Positions 12,044 through 23,215 of a stretch of DNA of 64,000 bases are shown here, piece after piece (the first letter of the stretch is position 1; each line of letters opens with the position of its first letter). The notes under the pieces are model-generated. The model saw only the letters and a program-made list of their open reading frames with translations, did not search any database and had not been told where the DNA came from. The DNA comes from Callaeas wilsoni (lineage: Eukaryota; Chordata; Aves; Passeriformes; Callaeidae): NCBI GenBank assembly GCA_013398955.1, contig VWPU01008387.1, positions 1 to 64,000 on the forward strand, given 5' to 3'. The position numbers and the translations under genes are program-made.

Positions 12044-12899
12044 CAGCACAAGAAGGAGCACAAGAAACTTCTCACTTAGTTTCATCTCCTAATCCATCAT
12101 CAACTAGTTGAAGAACTAGGGTCAGTTGTTCTCTATCACCATGAAAGAGTTCAATTTCATGGTACTAAAACTCACCACTCCGCAGCAGCAGCTTTGATGA
12201 CACACCAGGGTAAAGCCTTTATACTATAAAGCATGGATACCAGAAATAAATACTCTTCTGAGGTCAAGGGAATTGGATTGCATAGAAAAATAAGACCTCA
12301 AAAGCAGTATAATAGAGGTATTCAGGGTGATGGAAGTGCTCAATAAAATAGAGCTTTAGATATTTTTACACTGATGAAATATAAAATTTAAAGGATCACT
12401 CACAACTTAAGAAAAGAAGAATAGCAAAACATAAGCAGATTAAGCTAGGTAGTTAAAATATAATATAGCACTTGTTTTTTCAGAAGAAATATAAGCTTAT
12501 ACACTACAACTTCCTAAAGAGAGACTTCAGATGATTTCCTGAATGGCTCAGCTAGCCAGTATCACAGTTCCTCATGGTAGAATTTTATGTGTTTAAAGAA
12601 AAGATGGCAAAGCTGAAGTTCCTGCAGTCAGAGATCCATCAGGGAGGACGTGACCCTCCTTTAACAAGGGAGTTATCACACCTCCATCAGGCAGCACATT
12701 GATTTGGCATGCTTGAATCTATCATTATCTTTTCTGATTAATATCAAAATTGCTGCTTGCTGATCACTTAAGTAAAGGGGCTTTTGTGTGGCGGAAAGGG
12801 CTGACAAAGATCTGATGTTGAGGCACAAAGAAATAGAGACAAACAGGGAGTTCCATTTTCAAGAGAATACCCTTTCAAGACATCATCCCCCAGGGCCAC
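12044..12899. other. unique non-coding DNA
   Basis: No gene or repeat recognised. The stretch includes a short direct hit to nothing I know at 12600-12680. Confidence 0.5.
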
Positions 12900-13110
12900 T
12901 GTAACAGAATGCTGTATTTAAATCAGCAGGTCATGCACTAGAAGATGGTTTAACTGCTAATTAACACTAGATGATATGCTGAAAATTACATGCTAATTAA
13001 TTCTCTGTAGATCTAAGTGCCTTTCCTTCTATATCATTTTCAGTGAACATATTAACATGGGGAATAGAATGGCATTAATTACAGATTCATATGACAAACA
13101 TGTGAAGCTA
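12900..13110. promoter_or_regulatory. conserved-element-like block with three TAATTA cores (inferred)
   Basis: Perfect TAATTA homeodomain cores lie at 12958-12963, 12994-12999 and 13076-13081, each in different flanking sequence, so this is not a tandem repeat. A clustered arrangement of this kind is common in developmental enhancers. Nothing else in the sequence proves function; AT-rich DNA yields TAATTA by chance about once per kilobase or so. Confidence 0.25.
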
Positions 13111-14049
13111 TATTAAATAGTTGATGGAGGTTAACTAAAAAGAAAGATGTGGGTCAAAGTTGTAGACCACAGGCCACAGTATCATAAAGATACCCCCCAT
13201 TAAAAAGAAGAGGGCATATATTACCCATTCAATCTTCCTGTCAGTTTGATGTTGCTCTCTAGTATTAGATTTTCTTGCAGGAAGATCACTGTTCTGAAAA
13301 TGGGATTCATCTGTGCAAAATACAATCTCCCAAAATGAAGGCTAGTAAATGGAAAGTAAATAATCTTGTTCTTTTAGAAAGTGACAGTGATTACAGGCTT
13401 GGGATTTTTTTAATAATTTAACCGTTAACAATCCTCACATCACAACAATTTGAAAACAGCAAAGAAATCAGGTGTGTAGGTTACAGAGGTAGCTAAAGAA
13501 TCAATATTCCAGATACCGGTTGTGCAATAGTCCCACTCTAGAATAAAAGAAACCTTTTAAGCCAAATATGTCTGACAACAATATCCAGAGCTACTAATTT
13601 AGTACTTTTTAATTTAAGGTCTGGAACTACCCCAAATAAAGTAAAATCCAGTCACAACAAAGATCACACAATCAAATGCAAGACATTGCTCATGCTTCAA
13701 AGCTCTCAAACTCCAAGTACTGACTATAGGCCAGCCCTATTTAGGGGTTGAAAAACTATACAGAAAAAGTGGTTGTAGCGCTAAAATTACATTTCCTGTT
13801 TGTCAGATAAAGGTACACCTACAAGCATGGCTATTTCTGTAGTTCAAAATCTTGATTTTTCCCCTCCCGTACCTTCCAACAAAAGCACTGGTAACTTATC
13901 ACTAGAGAAACGTTAGTTACTAAGACCTTTCCATAAATTCTTTATTTGACCCAGTACTGGCAGAGATATAGAGATAGATAGCTATAGATATACAAATAGC
14001 ATTTTTTTTCCCCACAGAAAGTCATCTCTTCAGTAAACATTATGTCTTT
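13111..14049. other. unique non-coding DNA with a short AGATA-type run
   Basis: No gene seen. At about 13968-13995 there is an imperfect GATA/ATAG microsatellite-like run of under 30 bp. Similar short runs occur near 18898 and 27790. Confidence 0.5.
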
Positions 14050-14105
14050 GAACTAAAAAAAATACACAAAAAAACCCCAACAACAACAAACCCCAACCCA
14101 AAACA
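14050..14105. repeat. A/C-only low-complexity tract
   Basis: A short (about 55 bp) tract of As, CAA units and CCCC runs, the third of this type on the plus strand. It has only one or two other bases. Confidence 0.85.
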
Positions 14106-14762
14106 GTGTGCAAATCGTCTTAAAAATTAAAATTCTACCTCTATAAAATACATTTATTTATTGGAATTGACAATTCCTGCCTTATTCATACACGTGAATA
14201 AAGTAATTTGGGGCATCTGCTTTAAAAGTAATGCTCATCTGTAGATAAGACACAGCAAAGGACAATATTAAGGAGGTTTTATTTTATTTTAATAGCACAA
14301 TAGGTCACACCAAATTGGGAATCAGGGAATTTGGTGCAAGAAGGCTAACGACCACAGCTTGTGCCCCAGAGAACCAAACTTTTATTTGTCCATGGTCTCC
14401 AGGGAAAACAGCTGACATTTAGTCATCTTAGAGATTCCACATTAAGAACAGAAGTTGCCCACACATGTAGATAGTTCACTATCCGGAATGACCAGAATCA
14501 TCTTTCATGAGAGATGCAGATGCACCTCAAATATAGCCTTTCTGCCTAGCACAGAGTAGTACCAAAACTTTACCATATGTTTAAAATTTTTCTTATTATA
14601 GGATGCTTACTGTTAATAAGTATTTAACTCTGCTATATGACATAAGATACAAAACCCAGGAAAAGAATACAGACAGAATTTTTTTACTTTGCAAGAGACA
14701 GCCACAGAACATATGCAAGACACTTCCAGGTGGATCAACAGAAAGCAGAAATAAAGACTTAC
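14106..14762. other. unique non-coding DNA
   Basis: AT-rich with no recognisable feature. It lies immediately 3' (minus-strand sense) of the exon candidate at 14763-14868. Confidence 0.5.
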
Positions 14763-14868
14763 CACAGCTTCTTGAAGCTTTGTAGTTCTCCGACCAAAGG
14801 AAACATCCAATACTGAAAAACTTTTTACAAAGGCTTTAGCATGTGCCTGCCACAATCGGCTCTTACCG
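14763..14868 (-). other. candidate 106-nt coding-type exon (splice signals plus open frame)
   Basis: Minus strand. A branch-point-like CTTACTAAAC about 30 bases upstream is followed by a TCTTTTCTTGCCAG acceptor, then 106 bases, then a GTG|GTAAGT donor. One frame is open throughout (one base plus 35 codons, ending on a codon boundary) and encodes a helix-like peptide containing LWQAHAKAFVK and VLDVSFGRR. I cannot assign it to a family with confidence. A frame through this region stays open for 80 codons (14613-14855), which adds little. Possible readings are a real exon of an unannotated gene, a relic, or a coincidence. Neighbouring minus-strand splice-like signals at 15378 and 15682-15776 do not join to it in frame. 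Confidence 0.28.
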
Positions 14869-15681
14869 CTGGCAAGAAAAGACTAAACAGTTTAGTAAGA
14901 TACGGAATACACGGAGGAAAGAGAGTAAACGGGTGCTGGGATGGGATATAAAGCAGATGAGAAATCAGGTTCAGGTGAATCCACTCTAGGCTGACCATAA
15001 ATCCCTGATTCAGCTCTAACCACTATACTTGGTCTCACTTGAGAAGTCCTTACTGCATTAATTTCATTTTCCATCCAAGATATTCAGAGCAAGAAGGAAA
15101 AATACATTGCAGGTAGTACCTAACTGTCCATAAGCCCCTTTTGGTCAGGACAATAACTTTTGTAGAGATTCCTTATCTTGGAAGGGTGATCCTCTAAAGC
15201 ACTGATGGACTTCGAACAAAGCTTGAAAGTTTGTAGCAACAGCTCCTGCACAGCTGGGTGAGCTGACAGGTGTGTTGAGTAAGTTGAAAAGTTTTTTAAA
15301 GTAGCCAAGTAACTGCAGCCAGGTGGAACTTGTCATTAGCAGAGCAAAGTTACTGCACTGACAGCTACACGTCTCACCTGTTTGTTCCAAACAGTGTGGC
15401 TTTTGCTGATGGATTACATTTACTAAAGATTTGAAACCATTCTTCGAATGGATGAGTGAAAACAATTGTTCCCAGGTCTGTGTTTTATATGCCTCCGTTT
15501 TCCATCACAGCTTTTGCCTCAAGGGTCCTCATGCATTAGGCCCAAGCTCTATTCACAAAGACTTTCACAGCAGCTCTCTATTTATAGACACAAAAGGATT
15601 TTGAATTCTGCTTCCTTGCACACTGAAGCTTGCATCACATCTGCTACTGTCAGACAGTCGGGTATTGTCTAACCACCTATC

Positions 15682-15776
15682 CTGTGCAAGGCAAGCAGAG
15701 AACACTTCGCAGAAACTGGTGAGGTTCTCATTGACCCTCCCACTGACCTGAGGGTTTTGAACCCTGCACAACTTAC
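15682..15776 (-). other. intron-like pair of splice signals, 95 bp
   Basis: On the minus strand a strong donor GGAAG|GTAAGTTG (complement of 15769-15781) is followed 95 bases later by a strong acceptor with pyrimidine-rich GTTCTCTGCTTGCCTTGCACAG (complement of about 15682-15703). A 95-bp intron is a normal size for birds. However, joining the flanks gives an in-frame TAG in the frame that is open on the donor side. The acceptor-side frame meets a stop at 15565. The coding case is therefore poor; a non-coding transcript or chance is more likely. Another donor-like CAG|GTGAGA lies at 15377. Confidence 0.15.
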
Positions 15777-15869
15777 CTTCCAATGAGGAGACAACGCAAG
15801 GCATCCTATATTCCCTCCCCAGAGCTGCTAGGATGGAGTCTCTGTTTTTACCCTTAGAACTTTCTAACA

Positions 15870-17229
15870 ATCAGGCTGCAATATTTTTCAAGCATGACTA
15901 ATTCTAGCAGTATCTATTGTTTCTTGAACAGATTCTATTCTCTAAGAAGCACCTACTGGGATACTTAAGTGGGATTTCTATGGGTTTTTTTGCCAAGATT
16001 TAAGTCAGGAACCATTAACACAAACATAATATTTTGTAACTGAGCACACAGGGGAGCCATCTGAGCCCTCTTGGCCCCAATTCTCTATCTGAGAGAAGCC
16101 CTGCAGACCATCACATATGGTAGTTCTTAGATAGATGGTATCTGAATTTAAAAATGCAAGACTTTTCAATATTGCTTATGCTTTTTAAGCTTGAATTCCT
16201 GACTGGAAGAGAGATCACAAAAAAATCAACATCTACCAATATCTTCTGTACCACTTAAGGAGCCATGGGTTAGCCTTGAAAAGGTAACATCATTCCACTG
16301 GAGGGAGTATGCAGTTTCTTCTATATGAAATACAATCTGAAATCTCTTCATCTTAACTTCTTCCTTCCTCGCAGTCTATGAGAATACATCTGCATGGAAA
16401 TTAGTTCCAAAGATTGTTGTAACAAATGCCTGCCAAGTACATAGTAGTGGTAGAATTTATATTCCTTAAATATTAAGAAGAAGATTAAGTTATGGAAAAG
16501 CAAAAACTACTCCACATCTTGCACTCCTACACTACTAAACAGAGGACCAGAATGTTTTCTTTATTTGATTAAAATTATCTAAACATCAAATAAGCAGGAT
16601 TGTTTAACCACAGCACACTAAGGGATTAACACATACACTACTTTTTTAACTGTAATTACTGTTCACCACAAAGCAAGTACTCAGGGAAGCTAGGACTCCC
16701 ATGAGATACTTACACGTGTATTTTTACTTAAAGATGTATATTTACATAGATTCTCAAATACTTACAGTTATCTTCTTTAATAAATTAGAAAAGCACTAGA
16801 GTTTCTGTTAGTGCCTTAGCCCTTTACTGCTACAACAAGCTGTAGCAGTTGTTCAGATCATGAAATTTTCTCAAGAAGTTCTGTAAATAACATGGTTAAA
16901 AGAACATGTTAGTTTCTTAACTTGATGACTGAAAAAAGAATGTATATTTAGATACATATGAATGAGTATTGACTAAAACATGCAAGTATAGATTGCTGAG
17001 CTAAATACTAAAAATTCAAGTTGCTCAGTCTACCCTGAATAGCATAATGATAAAGTGAAGTTGAGCCATCACAGTTACAGTCCTATCCAGTGGATTTGTT
17101 TTGCCAAATTTAGAGCCACCATCTAGGAAATACAGCTTGTTCCAACGAAGAAAAACAGATTAAGTTCATTTCTGTCTGAAGTTTAAGATGGAGGAAAAAC
17201 TCAGAAGCACTCACAGAGTCAGCAATTCA
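15870..17229. other. unique non-coding DNA
   Basis: AT-rich with nothing recognised. Several GTAAGT complements (16709, 16761) lack partner acceptors. Confidence 0.5.
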
Positions 17230-17700
17230 CACCCTTAGCTTTGGGGACAGGCAGAAGTCCTTCAGGCGGCACCTCAGTGGGCAGGGCTGATGCATGCCCC
17301 TGCTTCCACAGTCACTGTGCAGCGCCTGCACTGGCTCCCCTTCCCCCGAGCTCAGGGATGGCCAGGGCCCTTTCCAGGGAACGCCTGTACCCTGCTGCTT
17401 CCCAAACCAAACTGGGGCTGCGGAGGAGCTAAACGCTCCAGCTTTTACAAAGCCCACGGCTCGTCTGAGCTACATCCTGCCGTCGTTGGTGCCAACACGA
17501 CGCTTTTTCTCTCCCCCCACTCTGCTGCTCTCACTGCAGAGCCCAGCGGGCTGTGGCTGGCAGCTGATCCCCAGGCACAGGTGGGTGCGGCTGGGGCTGT
17601 GCCCCTTGCAGGCACTCGTGGGGCAGGGCTCGCTCCGCTGCCTTCGCAGTGCCATGCCAGGAGCTGGGTGACACAGGCAGGGGTTTGTGGCCCCTCAGCT
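17230..17700. other. GC-rich patch, CpG-containing
   Basis: About 470 bp, visibly GC-rich with close to 18 CpGs, bounded abruptly by AT-rich DNA. Frames of 163 codons (plus, 17290-17781) and 125 codons (plus, 17294-17671) are open mainly because stops are rare in GC-rich sequence; they overlap in different frames and have no family resemblance. It could be an exonised or regulatory island, or a patch left by GC-biased gene conversion. Confidence 0.6.
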
Positions 17701-20379
17701 CACAAAAAAAATCTGAAAACTTGCAGAAATATCAAAGCTATCAGTGTAACACAGGATGAAGCTTTTGTGCTCTTTAACTGAGCAGACCTCTCAGCATGAA
17801 CAGCAGGAGTTCTGCTCACCTAAGGGCTAAAGAATTTGGCTTGGAATATATAAAATTTAAAGTGCTTTTTGAAAAAAGACACCCAAGAATTTATACTGTA
17901 GTGCCGAGTTAGACACTCCTTATACACCAGCAATTATTTCAGGGTATTTTTCTGTCTCTCCTTCCATTTTTGTCCTGGAGTGTGGAGACATATTTTCCAG
18001 TGCAGGATAACACAGAAATAAGTACCATAATCTCACTGGTGTCTATTCCTTGCATGAAAACCAGGAGCATGGCTGTCACTAAGCTGTTTGTTTGGGCCGA
18101 GTGCCCAGGGCCGTGCCCCCAGGGGGTTTCTCCGGGCACTGTCACACCCCAGCAAAGTCTAACTGCCCTGGGCAGCCTTTGATCTCCACTGCTGAGTTTC
18201 TCTCCATCTCTACTACAACTTCGAAAACTGTGATTCCTGCAGGAATCAAATTTAATCTGTTTCAGTATATTTTATGCTCCTCTGATTTATTCAAAGCTGA
18301 ATAAAAGCATTGCACTACTTAGGTTTCCTATTTTACTTCGGGAACTATATTATTAGTAGCCCCATTCAGGAACTAGATCAACTTGAGTCAAGCAGATTAA
18401 AAACTCAAGCTACACCTGTGGTATTCAGCTTGCTCTTTAATCTTATCCACTAAATTAAAAAAGCTCTGGATAAAAATGAGACAGGTTAACCTATCGCAAC
18501 GTCTCATAGAAGGGTCTTTAGTGTAAAAGAAGACTCAGTCCTCCTGCAAGTCTGGTAAATTTTCCCCTTCTTTGCTGAAAAATACCACCTCTGTACCAAA
18601 CTATTCTATTTCATTGAACAAAACAAAGCATCCTTGGGGGCTGTGCATGCAAGAAAATGGTTTTACTATATTGCCAAATACAAAAAAAACCTCTATATTT
18701 CTTATGATTGATTGGTATGACATGAAAAATTAAAGTGATTTCTTTTTAAAAAATTTTTATTCTATAACCAATAGATTTATTATTTGACACTCCATCACTT
18801 GAGATTACTCTTTTTTTCTTATAGTCTAGTCACATTCTGGTGTTATGTAAGATTTTTGTTTTTCATATAAACTAAAATTGAGTAACAGGTGAAAAAAATT
18901 ATATAGAGATATATAGATATAGATGAATGGTTTTAGTATAAAATGCGTATTTGTATATAAACATGTATGAGATGACCAGTTAGTAAATATTCCATTTTAC
19001 TCTGTATAGGGTAGAATATACCTAGATGAGCTCAGACAGATTGAACAATAAAATTAACATGACAAAATGGGTTTTAAGTCAGGAAACAGAACAGTAAAAC
19101 AATTTCCTGAGTTATTTAAATGCTTTCATTTAAGAAATGTCATTACATACTTGAATTACACTGGAATATAATTATATAAACACCACAAATAACAATGTTT
19201 TACCTAGAAAAACAGAATTTAAGGGAGGAGAAATATTTCCTGAAATATTTCTTCATTTTAAGATCAGGTTCTGGTTGTTATAAGAAATAAATCAAAAGAA
19301 ATGTTCTAAATTTATTTTAGGAGTCTGTGTCCTTTACATTTATTCACATACTTATCTTAAAGTATCTGATATGTGAATAGCTCCCTATATTTAGTTCCCT
19401 GCAGGTTTAAGATGCAGCCATTACACAAAAGCCCTCCCTCTGAAGTATTTTGGTGACCTTAATCAGAATTTTAGCTTCACAATTTAGCACCACTGAGGAT
19501 GCTTATGAAAAGACTGCTTGTGAGCAATTAATTCTAATATTTTCATAGGCTAAGTCAGAGGATTGTATTTTGCTGCTCACGTGTCCTCGATTTTGGTATT
19601 ATACGTGCTACAAATTCATCACAAAGAAGTCTTACGTGGCCTTGATTTAGTACAGGCTGCCCACGAGTTCCCCAGGGGTTTGTATGGCAGCCACATTGAG
19701 GCAACTGCACACGGAACCGCAGAACAACGGGGTGGGAAGGGCTGGGAAGCCACATAAAGAGGGGATAAATGTGCTGAAAAATCTCATCAGACTCAGGAGG
19801 TTAAAGACAAGTCTCCTCAGAAAACTTGTTTAACTTGCAAGGACTGTAAGGACTCATGTCACTGAGCACTGCAGAGTTGATTATAGTACAGCGTATTGAC
19901 AATTCCAGCTTTTGGTCAAATGGCTGCAAACATCCGGGTTTTCTGAGGATTTTCTTCATGAAGAAAGGAAAAGACAGCTAAAATGACACCAGCAGAGTGT
20001 GGCTCCACAAGTAAATTCCAGCCAGTCACAGAAAAGTCTCTCTTATCTGCTATTGTTATGTATTCGTCCCTATCTACCTTCAAGGAGTGAGCCAGGTTTA
20101 TTTATCTGTCCAGACTAACACCATTTAGGGCTGTAACATAATTTCTCTTCTCTAGAGGAAACAAGCTCAAGGCTAACACTGCCTTGTAGTTCAGACAAAA
20201 CAAATGACCCCATATTTGACTCATAATCAAGATGAGATGGATTTTTTAAAAAAAAAAGCCAAATTTTTTTTGGTCTTCCTACTTTGTTTAGTTCATAGAA
20301 TGGTATATGAGAATCTAATTAAATTAGACAAAAAGAAAGAGAAAAGAGCAAAAAGATTTTAAATGAAAAAAATCTTCTG
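17701..20379. other. unique non-coding DNA
   Basis: AT-rich with no gene. It contains a short TATAG/ATATAG run at about 18898-18925. A stretch at 19708-19745 looks vaguely like a CR1 tail but is too diverged to call. Confidence 0.5.
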
Positions 20380-20411
20380 CACATTTTGATTTTTACACAT
20401 TTTGATTTTTG
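20380..20411. repeat. 16-bp direct tandem duplication
   Basis: The unit acattttgatttttac occurs essentially twice in a row (starting at 20381 and 20397). It is a simple replication-slippage type duplication, apparently young because the copies are identical. Confidence 0.88.
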
Positions 20412-22465
20412 TTACCAGACTCTGATGACCAGAGGTGTAACCAGATTGTCTAAAAATAGCAGACACCTCACATAGTGGATTAATGTGTTGGCAGACTTGT
20501 AGACCTTCCACTTCAGGCAGAGAACCTAAGAAAAATTTTTTTGCAGGTGCCTACATTACATCTTCTTTGTAAACATCCTCCTTTCAGCTACATTCAGGAA
20601 TTGCTAAAATACAGTGTGCAATGTCATACAAAAATGCCTGTGCACTTCACAGATGCGGCGTGTAATGCGTGCACAAAAAAGGGTCACTCTTAGCTGGCAA
20701 TACATAATGCTCATGCTGGTAGTGGAAAATAAGGCATTCTCACAAAGCCAACAACAGAAGAACATGCCCACTTCTATTTCAACCATGGTAATAGCATTAA
20801 TATTATCCATGCCTTTTACAAAAGCTCTTGGCTTCAAGGCTTGTCCCTCACTAGTGGTGGGTACCCAGGTAAAAAGGTTGCAGTTTTGTACTGCTTTTAA
20901 CATGAAGCTTATGGAAGACAGTAAAATAAGTGCTTCTCTAAGTCCCTTTCAGCCACTCCTTAGTCTAAAGAAAAAGAATATTTTCAGTCAACAGGAAGAG
21001 CTCACCCTGCTGTCAGGCACTGCCGTTTGCAGCACGTGCAGCTCAGGACTGCAGTGTTGTTAACTGTGGATGTAACCTGCCTGAGGTGCTCCAGGCGACA
21101 CAGTGTTTTGAGATGACATCTTGTAGAGGTTCACTGTTAGGAGGCAGATCACATCCACATTATTACTGTGGAAACGATGGTGAGGGACCACACAAGGAGA
21201 AGTTCCCGAGGTCATAAACAAATAATGGAACAGATAAAAAAAACACCTAAGAGGAGGAGCACCAATTCAGCCCTCTCTTTAGGCTGTTTCAGAATAGCAC
21301 TTACTTTTCATGATGACGTTCTCAGACAAGCATAAGTATCAGTAAAAGTCCAACTGTGGCATCATCAACTGGCCTGAGACCATACCCTTCGATTATATAA
21401 TGACCTCCTGTTAGCTTCATTCTACCTTTACCTCAGACCTGCTTCCTTCACAAAATTCTGTCTTGAGCTGGCTGGGCTGGTTTAGGACATTGACACAATC
21501 TCACCCACTAACAATTATGCAACAGTTGTAACTCCCTCCTAATGTTAAACTGAAATTTAAATCTTTTTAAGAGTAAAGTCCATCACATTAGCAAACTCAA
21601 ACAGACTAACTCAATGTACTGATTTCAAATACCTGCCATTCTAAAGATGGTCTGATACTCTGGTTGTCTTTTGTTCTCCAAGCTGAAAAGTTCACTCTTT
21701 ATCCCTACTTGTCTCTGTCTCCAGAACACCTCCTTTACTATTCAACTGCCTGTAGTGTTTATCCTTCCCTGAGGAAAGAGTTAAAGGGGAAAGGAGGAAA
21801 ACATCTACAATTAAATTGCTCTTAAGTTGTTCCTGCCTCTTGGCAACTGCAGGTTGTAATTCAGCAGTTTACAACTCTCCCTTCTCACTTTAGAAAGAAT
21901 GAATAATGTAGAGACTTACATTCATATTTGCAGTAGAAAGGGAATGCTGGGAGTTACAAATTGGTGCTGAAGACAATCACATTCAAAGGGACAAAAGCTT
22001 CAAAGTTAAATCTCTTAAAGAGGTCTCTAAGAGAAGAAATGCCAAAAAAAAAAAATCAAGTCTGTAATGGCTTGAAGAAACTATTAATTCCAGTATGGTT
22101 GGTTTCAAAGCAGTTTGTACCTCTGTCTAAAGGCATAAGAAGAAAGGAAACTTACTTCGTAGAATTGCAAGAAAATGTTCAAGAAATATCTATAAAGAAT
22201 TTCTTTCCAGTAGACACCTTGTAAAACTGCCAGCTCGTGACTTGCACCACTGCCTACTTCTGTTACCCTTATTAGCCCGAGGTAGTACAAGTCTTTAGCA
22301 AACACTTGCCCAGTAGAGTATTTTGCACGTCGTAGTCTCTTGACAATCAAACAAAAGTAAAGCAACTCGGCAAGTAAATTTGAACACACAACTGTCTTCA
22401 GGTCTAGGGACTGGGGAGTCTGATGTGTGAGGTTTAGAATTGAGACTTTCAGACTGGCTGCACTG
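20412..22465. other. unique non-coding DNA
   Basis: No gene recognised. The 149-codon frame at 20614-21063 (plus) has no identifiable domain and is within the chance range. Confidence 0.5.
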
Positions 22466-23215
22466 GGCACCTCTGGAGGAGATTGTCTCGTCCAACCCTG
22501 TGGTCAGAGCAGGGCTAGCTACAGCAAGTTGCTCAGAGCCAGGTCTTATCAGGTTTTGAATATCTATATCTAAGGAAAGAGACTTCACAAGCTCTGTTGA
22601 GAATGTGTTCCTGTGTTTCATCATTTCTGCTGTACAATATTTTTCCCTATATTTAACTGGAATGTCCCGTATTTCAGTTGTGCCCATTTCCTCTTGTCAT
22701 ATCTCTTGTCCTGTGGAGCCTGGAATTGGACACAGCAACCAGATGTGTTTCACCACTGCTGATTTGAGGGGAAAGATCATGTCCCTGGACCTAGTGGCAA
22801 TGTTCTCATCCACCAGGACACCAAGGTCTTCCACTGCAGAGCTGCTTTTCAGCTGGTTGCCCCCCAGCACCTACTGCCACACGGGATTACAGCTATCCAG
22901 GTGCAGCACTTAGCTCTGCTTTGTTGAACTTCATGAGCCTTCTCTGAGCTCCTCTCCAGGTCCCTCTGAATGACAGTACCTGGTGTATCCGAGACTCCTC
23001 CCAGTCTTGTATTAGCTGCAAAATTTCACAGGGTGCACTCTCACCCATTGTCCACTTCAGTAAGGGGGTTAAGCAGCAGCTGGCTCAGTATTGCTGAAGG
23101 CTGACCTTATCAGGAAAGACTGAGGCCAAAAAGCTGCTGAGCATCTTGGCCTTTCCCACCTCCTTCATCAGATCCCCCGGCCCATTCAGCAGAACAGCTA
23201 CTCTTGCCTCAAGTA
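22466..23215 (-). mobile_element. CR1 LINE fragment with internal deletions
   Basis: Plus-strand reading is the reverse complement of CR1. From 22466, 'CCTCTGGAGGAGATTG..TCCAACC' and 'AGGTTTTGAATATCT' match the 3' UTR; then 'TGTGCCCATTTCCTCTTGTC' (22680-22699). After a jump, 'GAATTGGACACAGCAACCAG' (22724-22743) begins the end of ORF2. The antisense of the ORF2 C-terminus follows: a 'KFNKA' start at about 22930, and 'EDLGVLVDE' around 22800-22830. After a second jump at about 23095 the match resumes in upstream ORF2 sequence ('GGCTGACCTTATCAGGAAAGACTGA', 'CCCATTCAGCAG'). So at least two internal deletions and several frameshifts are present, and the copy is long dead. The 3' tip is missing. 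In a live element ORF2 encodes an endonuclease and reverse transcriptase; only part of its C-terminal end survives here. Open frames at 22105-22913 are shadows. Confidence 0.93.

Noticed and set aside
15745..15762. AGGGTTTTGAACCCT palindrome resembling a tRNA T-arm
   Set aside because: No acceptor stem, D-arm or anticodon arm can be built around it.
17290..17781. 163-codon plus-strand frame
   Set aside because: Lies in a GC-rich patch where stops are rare; a second long frame overlaps it in another phase; no domain.
19708..19745. Possible CR1 3' fragment (CAGAAC..GGTGGGAAGGG)
   Set aside because: Too short and diverged to separate from chance.
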